Shown here: piece by piece, positions 1-10,169 of the stretch | Layout of the letters: every line of letters begins with the position of its first letter | Position numbering within the stretch: the first letter of the stretch is position 1 | Origin: Blumeriella jaapii | Taxonomy: Eukaryota > Ascomycota > Leotiomycetes > Helotiales > Drepanopezizaceae | Reading direction: 5' to 3' | DNA length: 64,000 bases | Assembly (NCBI GenBank): GCA_009599575.1 | Contig: VWND01000069.1 | Span: 744,001 to 808,000, forward strand | Notes under the pieces: generated by a model | The model's input: the letters and a program-made list of their open reading frames with translations, nothing else | Databases searched by the model: none | Told to the model about the DNA's origin: nothing | Translations under genes and position numbers: made by a program

Positions 1-20
1 TGGCACTAACATTTGCACAG

Positions 21-779
21 CGAGATGCACCTCGATCTCAATCCTCCAGGCTTCCGCACTATTGACCTGTGGTATCCCCGGAAATTTCCCGATCCACCAC
101 GTAACACAATCATGGACTCAGACCGATCGTGGTTCTTCTACCTGGCTGAAATTGCCTTGCGGAGACTTGCAAATCGCGTTATGGCTTTCATCGCGAAGGG
201 TCTAGATTTGGAAAGCCCACGAGGCGCAACTTTGGCCATTGAAACGGCAGCGGAACTTGAACAAGAGGCTCAGGAATGGTGTGTTGATAGGCCATATTTG
301 CGAGATTACTGCGCTAACTTGAGTATCTCAGGATAAATTCATTGCCATCTCCGAACGAGCTGGATAGGTACCAAGACGATGTCCTCAACTTCATTCTCAA
401 AGGCCACCTACTGAACTGCTACGAGCTCATCTACTGGCCCTTCATCAAGCATGCTATCAACAGCAGGCATCGGAATCAAGCAAATGATGAGTATGTTAAA
501 AAAGGGCTACAAGTCGCCGTGGAACGCATTCAGACCAATGAGCCGGGCTTCAGACACCGGCACCACGGAACGTATGGGATGATTAAAAGTGTTACGAGAA
601 GCGCCTTCGTACTTCTGGCTGCATTTCACAATGGCGGAATGACATATCTAATTCCAGACAGCTGGTTCGAGTTAATGCTTGGTGTAGACGGCTTGCTAGA
701 GTTTTGGCAGGATGAGCTTGCTGAGGCGGCAATGTGGCGTGCGATGATGAAGGTGTTGATTGAGAACATGCAGTCGTGA
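21..779 (+). CDS. Zn2Cys6-type fungal transcription factor, C-terminal part (5' end outside window)
   Basis: The window opens in the last 20 bases of an intron (a cactaac branch-like site, then an AG ending at 20). The coding exons are 21-278 and 332-779, joined across a 53-bp intron (279-331, branch gctaac) whose phase is exact and gives the join QEW-INSLPS. The protein carries the signature of the C-terminal middle-homology region of fungal C6 regulators: DSDRSWFFYLAEIALRRL, then a helix around HLLNCYELIYWPFI. The DNA-binding zinc cluster would lie upstream and is not seen. From family knowledge these are nuclear transcription factors, often of metabolism genes. The GH5 gene downstream on the same strand is a neighbour, but no regulatory link can be shown. 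The family call is strong; the target is unknown. Confidence 0.85.
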
Positions 780-1500
780 TCTTTATCTTTGAGCTTGCAA
801 CTACAAACTCTACGAATATTGCGTCGTTCTCTAATTAGTTCGACGTCTCAGCTGCTTCGTCCGGTCTTGCTAGCTAGTCTTCACAAAAGCTGCTCTACGG
901 GTTTATACAAGGCGGATGATATACGCGGTAAAAATCCACCTCTCAATGGCGAGCTTTTGTGCCGAGTCACCAGCATCCACTATGGAGCACAAGATTTCTA
1001 GGGGATCTAGGGCTGCTAGCTTGGAGCGATACTTCGCGACTCTTTTCCCCGCCAAGTTGAGGGGTACCTTGTCTCTCCACTCTTCATCAGATTGAACCGG
1101 CCCATCTTTGATCTCCTGAAAAATCGCTCATTGGCTATTGATTATTCTTGGCGGTACTCGTAAGAACGGCCCTTCACCCTGCCCGAACATGCCTATTTAG
1201 GCTAAATGTGCTTTTGGTCGGAGTGTCGCTCTTTGGCTCAAGCTCTTGATTCTCCACAGCATGGCCATTGGACTCAGACAAAGAGGAGTCGAACTTGCAT
1301 ATGTAGCTAGTCAGCTGCATTCTTATTGATCAATCGCTGTGTATTTGGGAAAGTTGTCTCCCCTTGGTGTTTTCGTACGTACATACTTCTTAACTATCTA
1401 CACTCATCATTTGATATTTGCTCTTGAGGCCTCTCCACTTCGGGCTTTCTTTTATTTTCTCTTTGCCTTATACAGTACCGGTTAGGAGTCAGTCGGCAAC
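780..1500. other. Intergenic region between C6 regulator and GH5 gene
   Basis: There is no convincing coding sequence here. It should contain the regulator's 3' end and the GH5 promoter. A pyrimidine-rich stretch (about 1425-1465) lies just before the GH5 start codon. Confidence 0.5.
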
Positions 1501-3119
1501 ATGAGAGAAGCTGCAGCGCCTGGAGCAATCGACTCCATACTAAAGGTATCTGGCACTAAAATTGTCGATGGCAATGGTCGTGAAGTGATTCTAAAAGGAG
1601 TGAGTTCAGGTTCTGCAAAAACGAGAAGTCTAATGGCACTGATAACCGGCAGGCTGGATTGGGCGGACACATGAACATGGAAAACTTCATCACAGGCTTC
1701 AGTGGCCACGAGCGGCAGCATCGAGCAGCGCTCCTTGCCGTTCTTGGGCAAGAGAAATATGACTACTTCTTCGAGAAGGTACGAGATCTCTCCTTTTTCC
1801 GAATCTCGTGACCCCAAACCTGACCAGAATTTTTCAGTTTCTAGATTACTTCTTTACAAGGTCCGACGCGAAATTCTTCGCTTCTCTCGGCCTGAATTGT
1901 GTCCGCGTACCATTCAACTACCGTCACTTTGAGGAAGACTCAAATCCTGGCGTGTATCTAGAGGCAGGATTCAAGTTACTGGATCGAATTGTAGAGCACT
2001 GCTCAGCTGAGGGCTTGTACGTTATTCTGGACTTGCACGCGTTACCTGGAGGCCAGAATCAGGACTGGCATTCGGACTCTGGCATCAGCGAAGCGCTGTT
2101 CTGGCGGTTCAAGGAATTCCAGGACCGGGTCGTGAATCTGTGGGTCGAGATCGCAAAGAGATATAAAGGGAATCCATACGTAAGACCACTCTTCTGGGTA
2201 TTCATGATGTCTCATGTCGGCATGCTAAATCCGTGAGCAGGTAGCAGGGTACAATCCCATCAACGAGCCCGCCGACCCCGAACACACCCACCTCGTCGCC
2301 TTCTACACTCGCATCGAGAAGGAGATCCGCGCCGTCGATCCAGACCACATCCTCTTCCTCGACGGCAACACCTACGCCATGGACTTCCACTGCTTCGACA
2401 CGGTGCTCCCGAACTGCGTGTATGCGATGCACGACTACTCGATGATGGGCTTCCCCAAGCAGGAACAGTACGACGGCACGGCGGAGCAAAAGGCCAAGCT
2501 CCGGGCCAGCTTCGAGCGCAAGGTGCAGTTCATGCGCGCGCGGCGGGTGCCAATCTGGAACGGCGAGTTCGGGCCCGTGTACGCCTTTGAGGCCGAGCCC
2601 GGCAGCGCGGCGACCAACGGCAAGCGCTTCGCGCTGCTGGCCGAGCAGCTGGCCATCTACGCCGAGACGGGCGTCAGCTGGTCCATCTGGCTGTACAAGG
2701 ACATCGGCTACGAGGGCATGCTGTACGTGGCGCCGGACAGCGCCTGGTTCCGGCTGCTGGGGCCCTTCGTCGCCAAGAAGGCCCGGCTCGGTCTGGACTT
2801 CTGGGGCCGCAACGACGGCGAGGACATCGAGGCCGTGTATGCGCCTATCAAGCAGCATTTCCAGGACGTCGTCCCCCGCGAGCACTGGAACAAACGCTAT
2901 CCGAGCCCGCTGTGGGATATGGGGCGGCACATCGATCGCGTGGTGAGGGAGTGCTTGTTGAGCGAGTACTTGGCGTGGGAGATGGCGGACTACTTCAAGG
3001 GGAAGAGCTTGGCGGAGCTGGATGAGTTGGCGGCGAGCTTCAAGTTTGAGAACTGCGTGCAGAGGAAGGAGCTCAATGCCTTTCTGGAGAATGCGGCTGG
3101 GAGGGGAGAGGCCGCTTGA
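1501..3119 (+). CDS. Glycoside hydrolase family 5 (cellulase/exo-beta-glucanase superfamily), intracellular
   Basis: There are four exons, 1501-1599, 1653-1778, 1838-2179 and 2241-3119, with all phases consistent, giving 481 aa. GH5 hallmarks are visible: the beta-strand motif LYVILDLHALPGGQNQ, the acid/base glutamate in NPINEP (about E198), HDY before the loop, and the nucleophile glutamate in WNGEFGP (about E298), each at the end of a predicted TIM-barrel strand. From family knowledge it hydrolyses beta-glycosidic bonds with retention. The subfamily and substrate (glucan, glycolipid or other) cannot be told from sequence alone. The start has no signal peptide, so a cytosolic role such as turnover of glycolipid or internal glucan is more likely than secretion. 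The chosen ATG is the first in frame after the pyrimidine-rich leader, and it opens directly onto a typical N-terminal strand (GTKIVDGNGREVILKG). Confidence 0.88.
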
Positions 3120-3379
3120 AAGCTGGCCATCGTAGGGGTCGCAACTTTCCCAGATGTGTTCCTAAGGTTTTGCACTGTTGCAACAGGATCCAATCTCGAG
3201 TCTAGTAGTACCATGTCTTACTCAGCGCCTCCTCCGCACGATTGATTTTAGGGGCCTTTTCCGCTCCATCTCTGTATGCCGCAAAAGTACGCCGCTTTTC
3301 TACATCTCCACGCACCGATTGCATTTCTCTCACTGTGTCACCTTCCTGATCTCTCTAAGACCGCTGATCAGCGATAGGG

Positions 3380-3414
<35 letters not shown>

Positions 3415-5408
3415 TCGATTTACGTCTAGCGGAGTACAGCCGTTGTGCTGTCTTCCTAGGACCTCCCAGGGGGTACGGGGTACGGGGTACGGAGACGTGC
3501 TACAGTAAGCTAAGGAAATAAATACAAAGCACGACCCCGAAAGCAATCCTAGAAGTTACAGCCATTGCTGCTGTCGGCCACGCCCTTCGCCTCAGCGAGG
3601 GGGAAGCGATCATGCTCCGCATCCCGCACACTTCTTCGCCCTCCCTACGAACCACGAGGATCGAATCAAATCGTTCCTCCCCAGGTGTCCTCTCGCACAA
3701 TCATCGAGCTTGCTAGTCTACTTACTGTCTAGACGTGCCAGGACGAAGGTGGAAGGGAGGACGACGGGTTTTAGGTACTACCTTCCCTGGTGAGCATGTG
3801 AAAATGCGTTTTCATTATCAAGGCGCGAGGCTCACGCGCAAGATGGGGGTTGGGTTCGATAGTGGGTGTGCTTGTGTTGTTGACATTGGCTCGGCTCGGC
3901 TCGGCTCGGCTCGGCTAGCAGCTAGCTGGGTTAGCCGAGCTGCCCTAGCAACTCAGGCTCAGACGTGCTCTCTCTGAGGTACAGGCTGAAATACCTACCT
4001 ATTCAGGATATAATGGAGAGTAGTATTAAAAAGACATTATGATGCCCTTGACGCGCTGCAAGCATCCTGCATTGTAGATAGATACGAAAAGATGAGGAAG
4101 AAGAAGAAGAAGGAAAGGATCACCTGCGGAAAAACGTAGCACGCAGCAGGATTTCAGATAAACGCCCAGGTTATGGAGGATAGATTATCGAGGCGAGGCT
4201 TCTGCGAGCCGGCATTTACATACACCAGTCTTGCGAAGCCCCGGCTTCTTCTGTATACACCCGACATCCTTTACTCCCTCTCCTTTCCCTTTCCCTTTTT
4301 TTTCCTTTTTTTTTCCCGGGGGGAGGTTCTTCCTTTTCTTTTCCTTGGGCTTGGGGGAGGGGGGGGAGGGGGGGGGCTGGGCCGGGGCTTGGGCTGGAAA
4401 GGGGCTGGGAGCGGTGGGGGAGGGTGGGCCCTGGGGGGCGGTCTCGAGGGGGGGCGGGGGGGGCCCGGGGGGCCAGGGGAAGGGGACAGGGGGGAGGGGG
4501 AGGGGGCGGGGGGGGGCCGTTTCCTTTTGGCGGGGAAGGGGCCCTTTCTTTTTAGGGGGCGGGCAGGGGGGGTGTTTTCCTTTTCCTGGGCCGGGGTATT
4601 TATTTTTCCTTTTCCTTTTCCTTTTTTTTTTCCTTTTCCTTTCACTTTTTTCTCCCTCTCCCTCTCCCTCTCCCTTCCCTTCCCCTTTTTACCCATCATA
4701 TCCATACTTAGACTCACACCCACGCCCACATTTACACCCACACACCCACACCCACACCCACACTCACACTCACACCCACACCCACCCAGCACCCCCTCTC
4801 TATAACCACAAACCCCATCCCCATCCCCATCCCCATCCCCATCCCCATCCCCATCCCCATCCCCATCCCCATCCCCATCCCACCATTTCTGGCCCCTCCC
4901 CCCCCCCCCCCAAAAAAGCAACAAAAGAATCCGCCGGGAGAGAGGGGGAGGGGGAGAGGGGGAGGGGGGGGAGAGGGGGAGGGGGAGAGGGGGAGGAGGA
5001 GAGGGGGGCAGAAAGTAGGAATATTGCGGACAAATAGCTAGTTCGTTAGGTAGTTAGTTAGTTAGTTAGTGGGGTGGGTTGGTGGGTTGGTGGGGGTGGG
5101 TGGATGTCCTAGGTAGAGAGAAGTAGGTAAGGAAGTAGGTAGAGAGAGGTAGGTAGGGAAGTAGGTAGGTAGGGAAGTAGGTAGATATGTAAGGGCGTGC
5201 GGATCGCAGGGAAAAAAAAGAGAGAGAGACAGGAAATCAAATGACTTTTATTATGATTGCTATTAGACGCTCATCGTGACGAGCCGCGTGTTCGTCGCAG
5301 AACGCCCTGGTCCTGATGCTTTCAAGCTTTTTTTGCAGCAGCGATTGGGGAGTAGAAAGGTGCAGATACCAAGCAAGCTAGAGAAGCAAGCCAGCAAGCC
5401 AGCCAGCA

Positions 5409-5447
<39 letters not shown>

Positions 5448-5585
5448 AAGCAAGCAAGCAAGCAACCAACCAAGCGAGTCTCTTCCCCGCCTGCCTACCT
5501 GGCTATCTGCCTCCCTCCAGCCTGCACATACTCAGGATCGATCCCCCATGCAACGCCTCTTCCCACCCACCCCACCTCTCACCAG
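3120..5585. repeat. Gene-free, repeat-dominated interval
   Basis: Within 2.4 kb lie an (AGT)n array (about 3380-3415), a GGGGTAC triplet repeat (3470-3495), (GGCTC)5 (3890-3917), a G-run block (about 4315-4590), CT-rich tracts (4600-4690), CCCACA repeats (4710-4790), a (CCCCAT)n array (about 4812-4881), GGGAGA-rich purine sequence (4940-5010), TAGG/GTAG repeats (5040-5190) and an (AGCC)n array (about 5385-5470). Open frames over these arrays are only low-complexity translations (poly-HP, poly-GW, poly-SQ). No gene is supported. Confidence 0.85.
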
Positions 5586-6410
5586 CTAACGCACGAACGT
5601 CTCCATGCGCATAAACTTCAGCTCCACGCCCTGCTGGCGATCCTCCTGCTTCGCATGCGTGAACGTCCGGCTAATGTCGGTCATGATCTTCTTCAGGTAC
5701 GCCGAGTCCATCGTCGTCGCCGCCCCCTCCTCCACCTCGTACAAGTCGTTGAAGTCGGCGCCGAGGCTGCCGGGCCGGAGGATGATGATGAGCTCCTCGA
5801 GGTCCGGGAAGAGGCCCTCGAAGTCGCGACGCAGGAAGCAGTGGAAGCACTGCGTCTTCCAGATCTTCGTGACCTCGCGCACGCTGAGCGCCAGGCGCCG
5901 CACGGGCCTCAGCATGGCTTTCTTGACCCGGCTGCACGTGAGCGTGTGGACGGCGTTGTAGTGGTACTCGAGGACGGGAGGGAACGAGGTGCGGTCGAGG
6001 AATAAGATGTCGAGGTCGGGCTTGAAGGCCGCTGGGTCGCGTGAGCACTCATCCACAGGGGCAAACTTGAGGGCATACGTACTTCCTGACCGGGTGTGGA
6101 TTTGATAGCCAGCCTTGAAGGCCAGCTGTCTCGAGTCGGAGCACGCTTGGAGGAAGGCCGGGATCGACGGCTTGAGCGTCACGAGGCGACCCTTGTCATT
6201 GATCACCCACATCCAGATCATGGACTGTAGCTCGGTTGGTAACTTGGGGAACAGCGTGAACGTGTGGCAGGAGGACTTCGCCTTCTCGGCCTTGATCTTG
6301 GTCTTGAGCCTGGCGATAATGTTGGCAATGGAGAGATTGTCGTCGGCCGAGATTGTGGAGGGCGAGATGGGATTCTGGTTCTTTGGCGCAACATTGCGCT
6401 TGGTCGTCAT
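5586..6410 (-). CDS. 2EXR domain protein
   Basis: This is a single exon of 274 aa starting at the ATG at 6410. The 2EXR hallmark of fungal proteins is near residues 50-85: FTLFPKLPTELQSMIW followed by WV and a stretch ending in a conserved leucine-rich strand, then the typical ACSDSRQLAF helix (about residues 90-100). The middle resembles other members of this large fungal family (LDILFLDRTSF, then an RLALSV strand). The molecular role of 2EXR proteins is not established; some annotations relate them to F-box-like or heterokaryon-related proteins. The gene sits alone between two repeat-rich intervals and is much more GC-balanced than its flanks. There is no signal peptide or membrane segment. 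Confidence 0.8.
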   Translation of the reverse strand: MTTKRNVAPKNQNPISPSTISADDNLSIANIIARLKTKIKAEKAKSSCHTFTLFPKLPTELQSMIWMWVINDKGRLVTLKPSIPAFLQACSDSRQLAFKAGYQIHTRSGSTYALKFAPVDECSRDPAAFKPDLDILFLDRTSFPPVLEYHYNAVHTLTCSRVKKAMLRPVRRLALSVREVTKIWKTQCFHCFLRRDFEGLFPDLEELIIILRPGSLGADFNDLYEVEEGAATTMDSAYLKKIMTDISRTFTHAKQEDRQQGVELKFMRMETFVR

Positions 6411-6787
6411 GTTTTCAGATGTGCTGGGGAAAGATATGAGCAGTTTGAAAGGCCAGGCAGGGATCGATGGGCGTTGTAAGGGAGGGAAGTAATCGTGCTT
6501 CTCCCCAAGGCCGGAAAAGAACGACGCACCCCGCGCGACCCCTCCCCTCTCGGGGCTCCTCTCGTCACGGCACCGCGTCCCAAACGAAGCTGCGAAATCG
6601 AGTTCCGTTGCGGGTCGTGAGTGATGTGCGTCGGTGCGATCAATCAGCTATGTAGCCACAAGCTGCCTCCCTCCCCCTCTTTCCTCCTCGCTCGCTGCGT
6701 CTTCCTTCTCAATCCCCAATTCAGCGGCGGGTGCGGGCGACCGTGCGCGCGCGGGATCTCCTCGAGCGCGTAGAGATGATGTTGTTT

Positions 6788-6829
<42 letters not shown>

Positions 6830-7770
6830 ATCATTCGCCATGGAGAAGAAGTCGAGAAGCCGAGGTTGAGGTTGAGGTCAAGGTCAAGGTCAAGGTCGAG
6901 GTCGTTCGTGGTGGTGTGTCGGGAACGGAAGTCCAGTCCGCTAGCCTCCTCGCTTCAGCACCCTAACGGCGCCAAGTGGGGCCCGGCCAGGGCAAGGGCG
7001 CGTCACGTGGCCAGAGTTTAAGCTCGAAACGGGAAGGAGCTTACTGTCGAGCTTGGGGAACGCACGTGTCAGGGCCTAGAAGAGGCAGGAAGTGCGTGGC
7101 GTGCGTGCGGTACAGTAGGAAACCGTTGCAAACCAGGCCCATATACGGTAATCGTAAAAACCGGGCTAAATAACATCGGAGTACATACAGCAATGGGGAA
7201 CTATTACCCGCCAGCCATCTTATCGAGTCTACGAATTACATCGCAAGTTTGTGATTCCGCACAGCTTCAACCACCCGCACCGATGGCCACCAATTGACAC
7301 ACATAACAGCCAGATTGATTTGATACCTTACTACCATTTACCTTACTACTATTTCTAGTACTCTTTGTTCATCGCAGCGGCTTACTTCGATTGCAAATCC
7401 TCTCCCCGAAATTGTCTATCCATAAACAAATGTCAACAAAACACTCGAGTTGGATACAGAGACAGAGAGAGAGACAAACAGAGAAAGACAGAGAAAGACA
7501 GAGAGAAAGACAGAGAAAGACACAGAAAGACACAGACAGACAGAGAGAGACAGAGACAGACACAGAAAGAGCCAGAGACAGAGAACAGAGACAGAGACAG
7601 AGACAGAGACAGAGACAGAGACAGAGACAGAGACAGAGACAGAGACAGAGACAGAGACAGAGACAGAGACAGAGACAGAGACAGAGACAGAGACATAGAC
7701 ATAGACAGAGACAGAGACAGAGACATAGACATAGACAGATACATATACAGATACAGAGACATAGACAGAG

Positions 7771-7827
<57 letters not shown>

Positions 7828-8669
7828 CATACACATACATACACATACCCCATACACATACATACATAAATATCCACATAAATACACACACATAAATACA
7901 CATAAATACACATAAATACCCATAAACACACCAAACATTCCAACTTCGCCCCCGTGCCGCAAGTGAGTGAAAAGAAAAAGGGGCCTTTGATTTCTTGTAA
8001 TCCGAGCCTTGAAACTCGATTCGATTCGATTCGATTCGATTCGCACGCTCTGCTACGGCACAGTAGCTATGTGTGATGAAGACCATGATTTTCATACTAC
8101 AATACTATGGATCTACAGTATGTACGCAGCCTACGCGTGCCCATGGCCAGCTTTCCGGTGCCCTGCCCTGCCCTGCTCTGCCCTACCATGCCTTGCCACG
8201 CGTTGCCTGCCGCCAGCTTGTTGGTGTCAGAGTGCGATGCCGTCATATGTGTGAGGTGTGTGTGTATGTACTTTTTGCCTTCCCCCAACTCCTTGCTATC
8301 GAACAGAAAAGGAAAGAAAGGAGAAGGAAACAAAGATCAAAATCCCCAGAACCCCCATCCCCGTGAAGTGGATTTGGTAGCCCCGGCGCCTCCGTACCCC
8401 CATCCCCTTGTGCTTTTCCCATCCATGCACCCTTTTTTTTGAGCCCGTTCCAGTACTTTTCCCCGTCCAGTCCTTTCCCCATGCAAACCATACGCCATGC
8501 CCATAAATCATCGTCTGATCGCCGGATCGACGATCCAGGGGGAGGTAGACCCAGCCCGACCCCGCGCCGAAACGCCCGACACCATCCACACCGATGCCTC
8601 CATAAGACAGGCGTGAGAGAATCACGTGCCCTGTCCGTACCGTCCGAATCGGCGGGATCGCCGCCGCCG
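6411..8669. repeat. Promoter of 2EXR gene and long microsatellite field
   Basis: The region carries a (TCG)n array (about 6789-6830), GAGGTT/AAGGTC repeats (6855-6905), a long purine-rich (GAGACA)n array that degrades into GACATA (about 7443-7765), then (ATACAT)n (about 7768-7826) and CATAAATA repeats (7858-7925). After these come (GATTC)5 (8019-8043) and CCCTG repeats (8160-8200). All open frames here are repeat translations. The 3' end of the arrestin gene lies at the right border. Confidence 0.85.
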
Positions 8670-10169
8670 TCACACCTCCAGAGGGGACAGATCCTCGTAA
8701 TCGGGGATCGGGGCCCCGACATACTCCTCGATGGAAGAACACATGTACCCCGGCGGACTCGCCGGCACGTTCTCGTACAGCGGGGGCTGCTCCTCGTCCC
8801 ACGAGATGCCCAGGCCGGCGCGCTGCGTCACCGTCAGGTTGAAGTGCATGCGCAGGATCCGCGCGGCGCCCGTGGGCGTCACCTGCGTGATCCGGTTCAT
8901 GGGACACACCTCCTCGGCCACGATCATCTCCACCATCAAGACGTGCGCGCTCTCGGTGCCGTCCTCGGACTTCAGGTCGCAGATGGGCGCGGCGTCCGTC
9001 TCGATGGCCAGGGGGAACTCGAGGTCGATCGTGCCGTCGGCGCTGCCGTAGTCGGCCTTCCAGCCGGCCTTCAGCTCGTCCGAGGCGATGGTGCGGACGT
9101 CCTGGCGCGCGACGCCCTTCCGCAGCGTCTCGCCGCCCGACCACCGGGCCTCGTGCTTCGGGCACGCGGCGCGATGGACTTGACCGTCTCGCGCAGGCTC
9201 CACTGCACCCGCTTCAGCTTCCACTGCGTCTGGGAGCGGGTGTCCGGGTGGCGCTTGACGGCGCCGTCGAGGCGCACCTTGACCGTCGTCTCGCCGAAGG
9301 GGTAGATGACCGAGGGCAGCTCGCAGTTCGCCGTCAGGTTCGTGGGCGGGAAGACGCGCACCGAGCGGCGCGGCTGGTCGGCGGGGCCGATGGCGCGCTG
9401 GACGTCGAGGACGCGCGCGTGCTTGATGGGCTCGCCATTCTGGGGCGTGAGGGCGGTGCGCAGGACGTACTCGATCTGCGACAGGTGCGAGTTCGTCGAG
9501 GCCGGCAGGTGACCGGGAAGCAGGAAGCTGAAGGGGTACGTGTGTTCGCCTGTGAGCGGGGGGGGATCTCCGTTAGCACGCACGCCCTGCTGGCGGGGGA
9601 AGAATGGCAGGGCATCGAGCGCGACGGGCAGACATACCTCGCGGGAGCGTCGCGGGACCCTGCAGGAAGGTCCAGGTCTGCAACTCCGTCTTCTGGTGCG
9701 CACACGCCTCGCAATTGGCGTGAAAGGGGCGCTTCTGGGTCACCTCGATGGCCAGCTTCATCTGGAAGTCGTCGCCGTCGAAGGACAGGCGCTCCTCGTG
9801 GATGCGCAGCTTGAGCATGCCCGAGAGCAAGGCGCCGGTGCTCGCCGTGGGCGTGCCGTGCATCACCAGCGGCGGCGACTCGATGGCCATGTCGAACGTC
9901 ACGCTCTTGTGCGGGGAGGCCCTGGTGACGGAGCCCTTGGGGGAGTGGAGGCCCAGCGAGAGTAGCTTGGCCGGGCCCGGCATCTTGACGCTCTGGTCGT
10001 CGAGGGGGAGCGGCGGGTGCGCGACGGCGGCGGCGGCGGGCAGGCGGCCGGCGATGGAGGGTCTGCTACCCGAGGAGCGACGAGGGCTCTTCTTGACGTC
10101 GGTGGGCGCGTCGAAGGGGGCGTGGGAGTGGGAGTGAGCGCGGAAGAAGGACGACACGCGGTGAGGCAT
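8670..10169 (-). CDS. Art1/LDB19-type alpha-arrestin, ubiquitin-ligase adaptor (frame interrupted once)
   Basis: Exon 1 runs from the ATG at 10169 to 9638; an 88-bp intron (9637-9550, donor GTATGT, branch gctaac) follows, then exon 2 from 9549. The arrestin body is clear: KLRIHEERLSFDGDDFQMKL, LQTWTFLQGP, the CxxC-like CEAC segment, then FSFLLPGHLPAST. Near 9170 the frame must shift by one base to continue from KSIAP into CPKHEARW and on to the stop at 8670. The last part contains two PPxY motifs (PPLY and PPGY), which in this family bind the WW domains of the Rsp5/NEDD4 ligase. Family role: directing plasma-membrane transporters to ubiquitination and endocytosis. The frame break may be an assembly error or real; no intron fits there. 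A shorter start (ATG at 9983) is possible. Confidence 0.82.

Noticed and set aside
2202..2930. 242-aa frame antisense to GH5 exon 4
   Set aside because: Shadow frame; the plus strand carries catalytic residues and consistent splicing.
4173..5037. Long open frames on both strands (Gly/Trp-, His/Pro- and Asp/Gly-rich)
   Set aside because: They only translate G-runs and CCCCAT/CCCACA repeats; several overlapping frames are open at once, as expected of periodic sequence.
7365..8095. Six or more overlapping long frames (Asp-Arg, Gln-Arg and Cys-Leu repeats), and a CRISPR-like regular array
   Set aside because: Hexanucleotide microsatellite; there are no spacers, the repeat is far too short for a CRISPR, and this is eukaryotic DNA.
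8439..9814. Open frames antisense to the arrestin gene (up to 288 aa)
   Set aside because: High third-position GC of the real gene keeps the opposite strand open; the translations are Arg-rich and match nothing.
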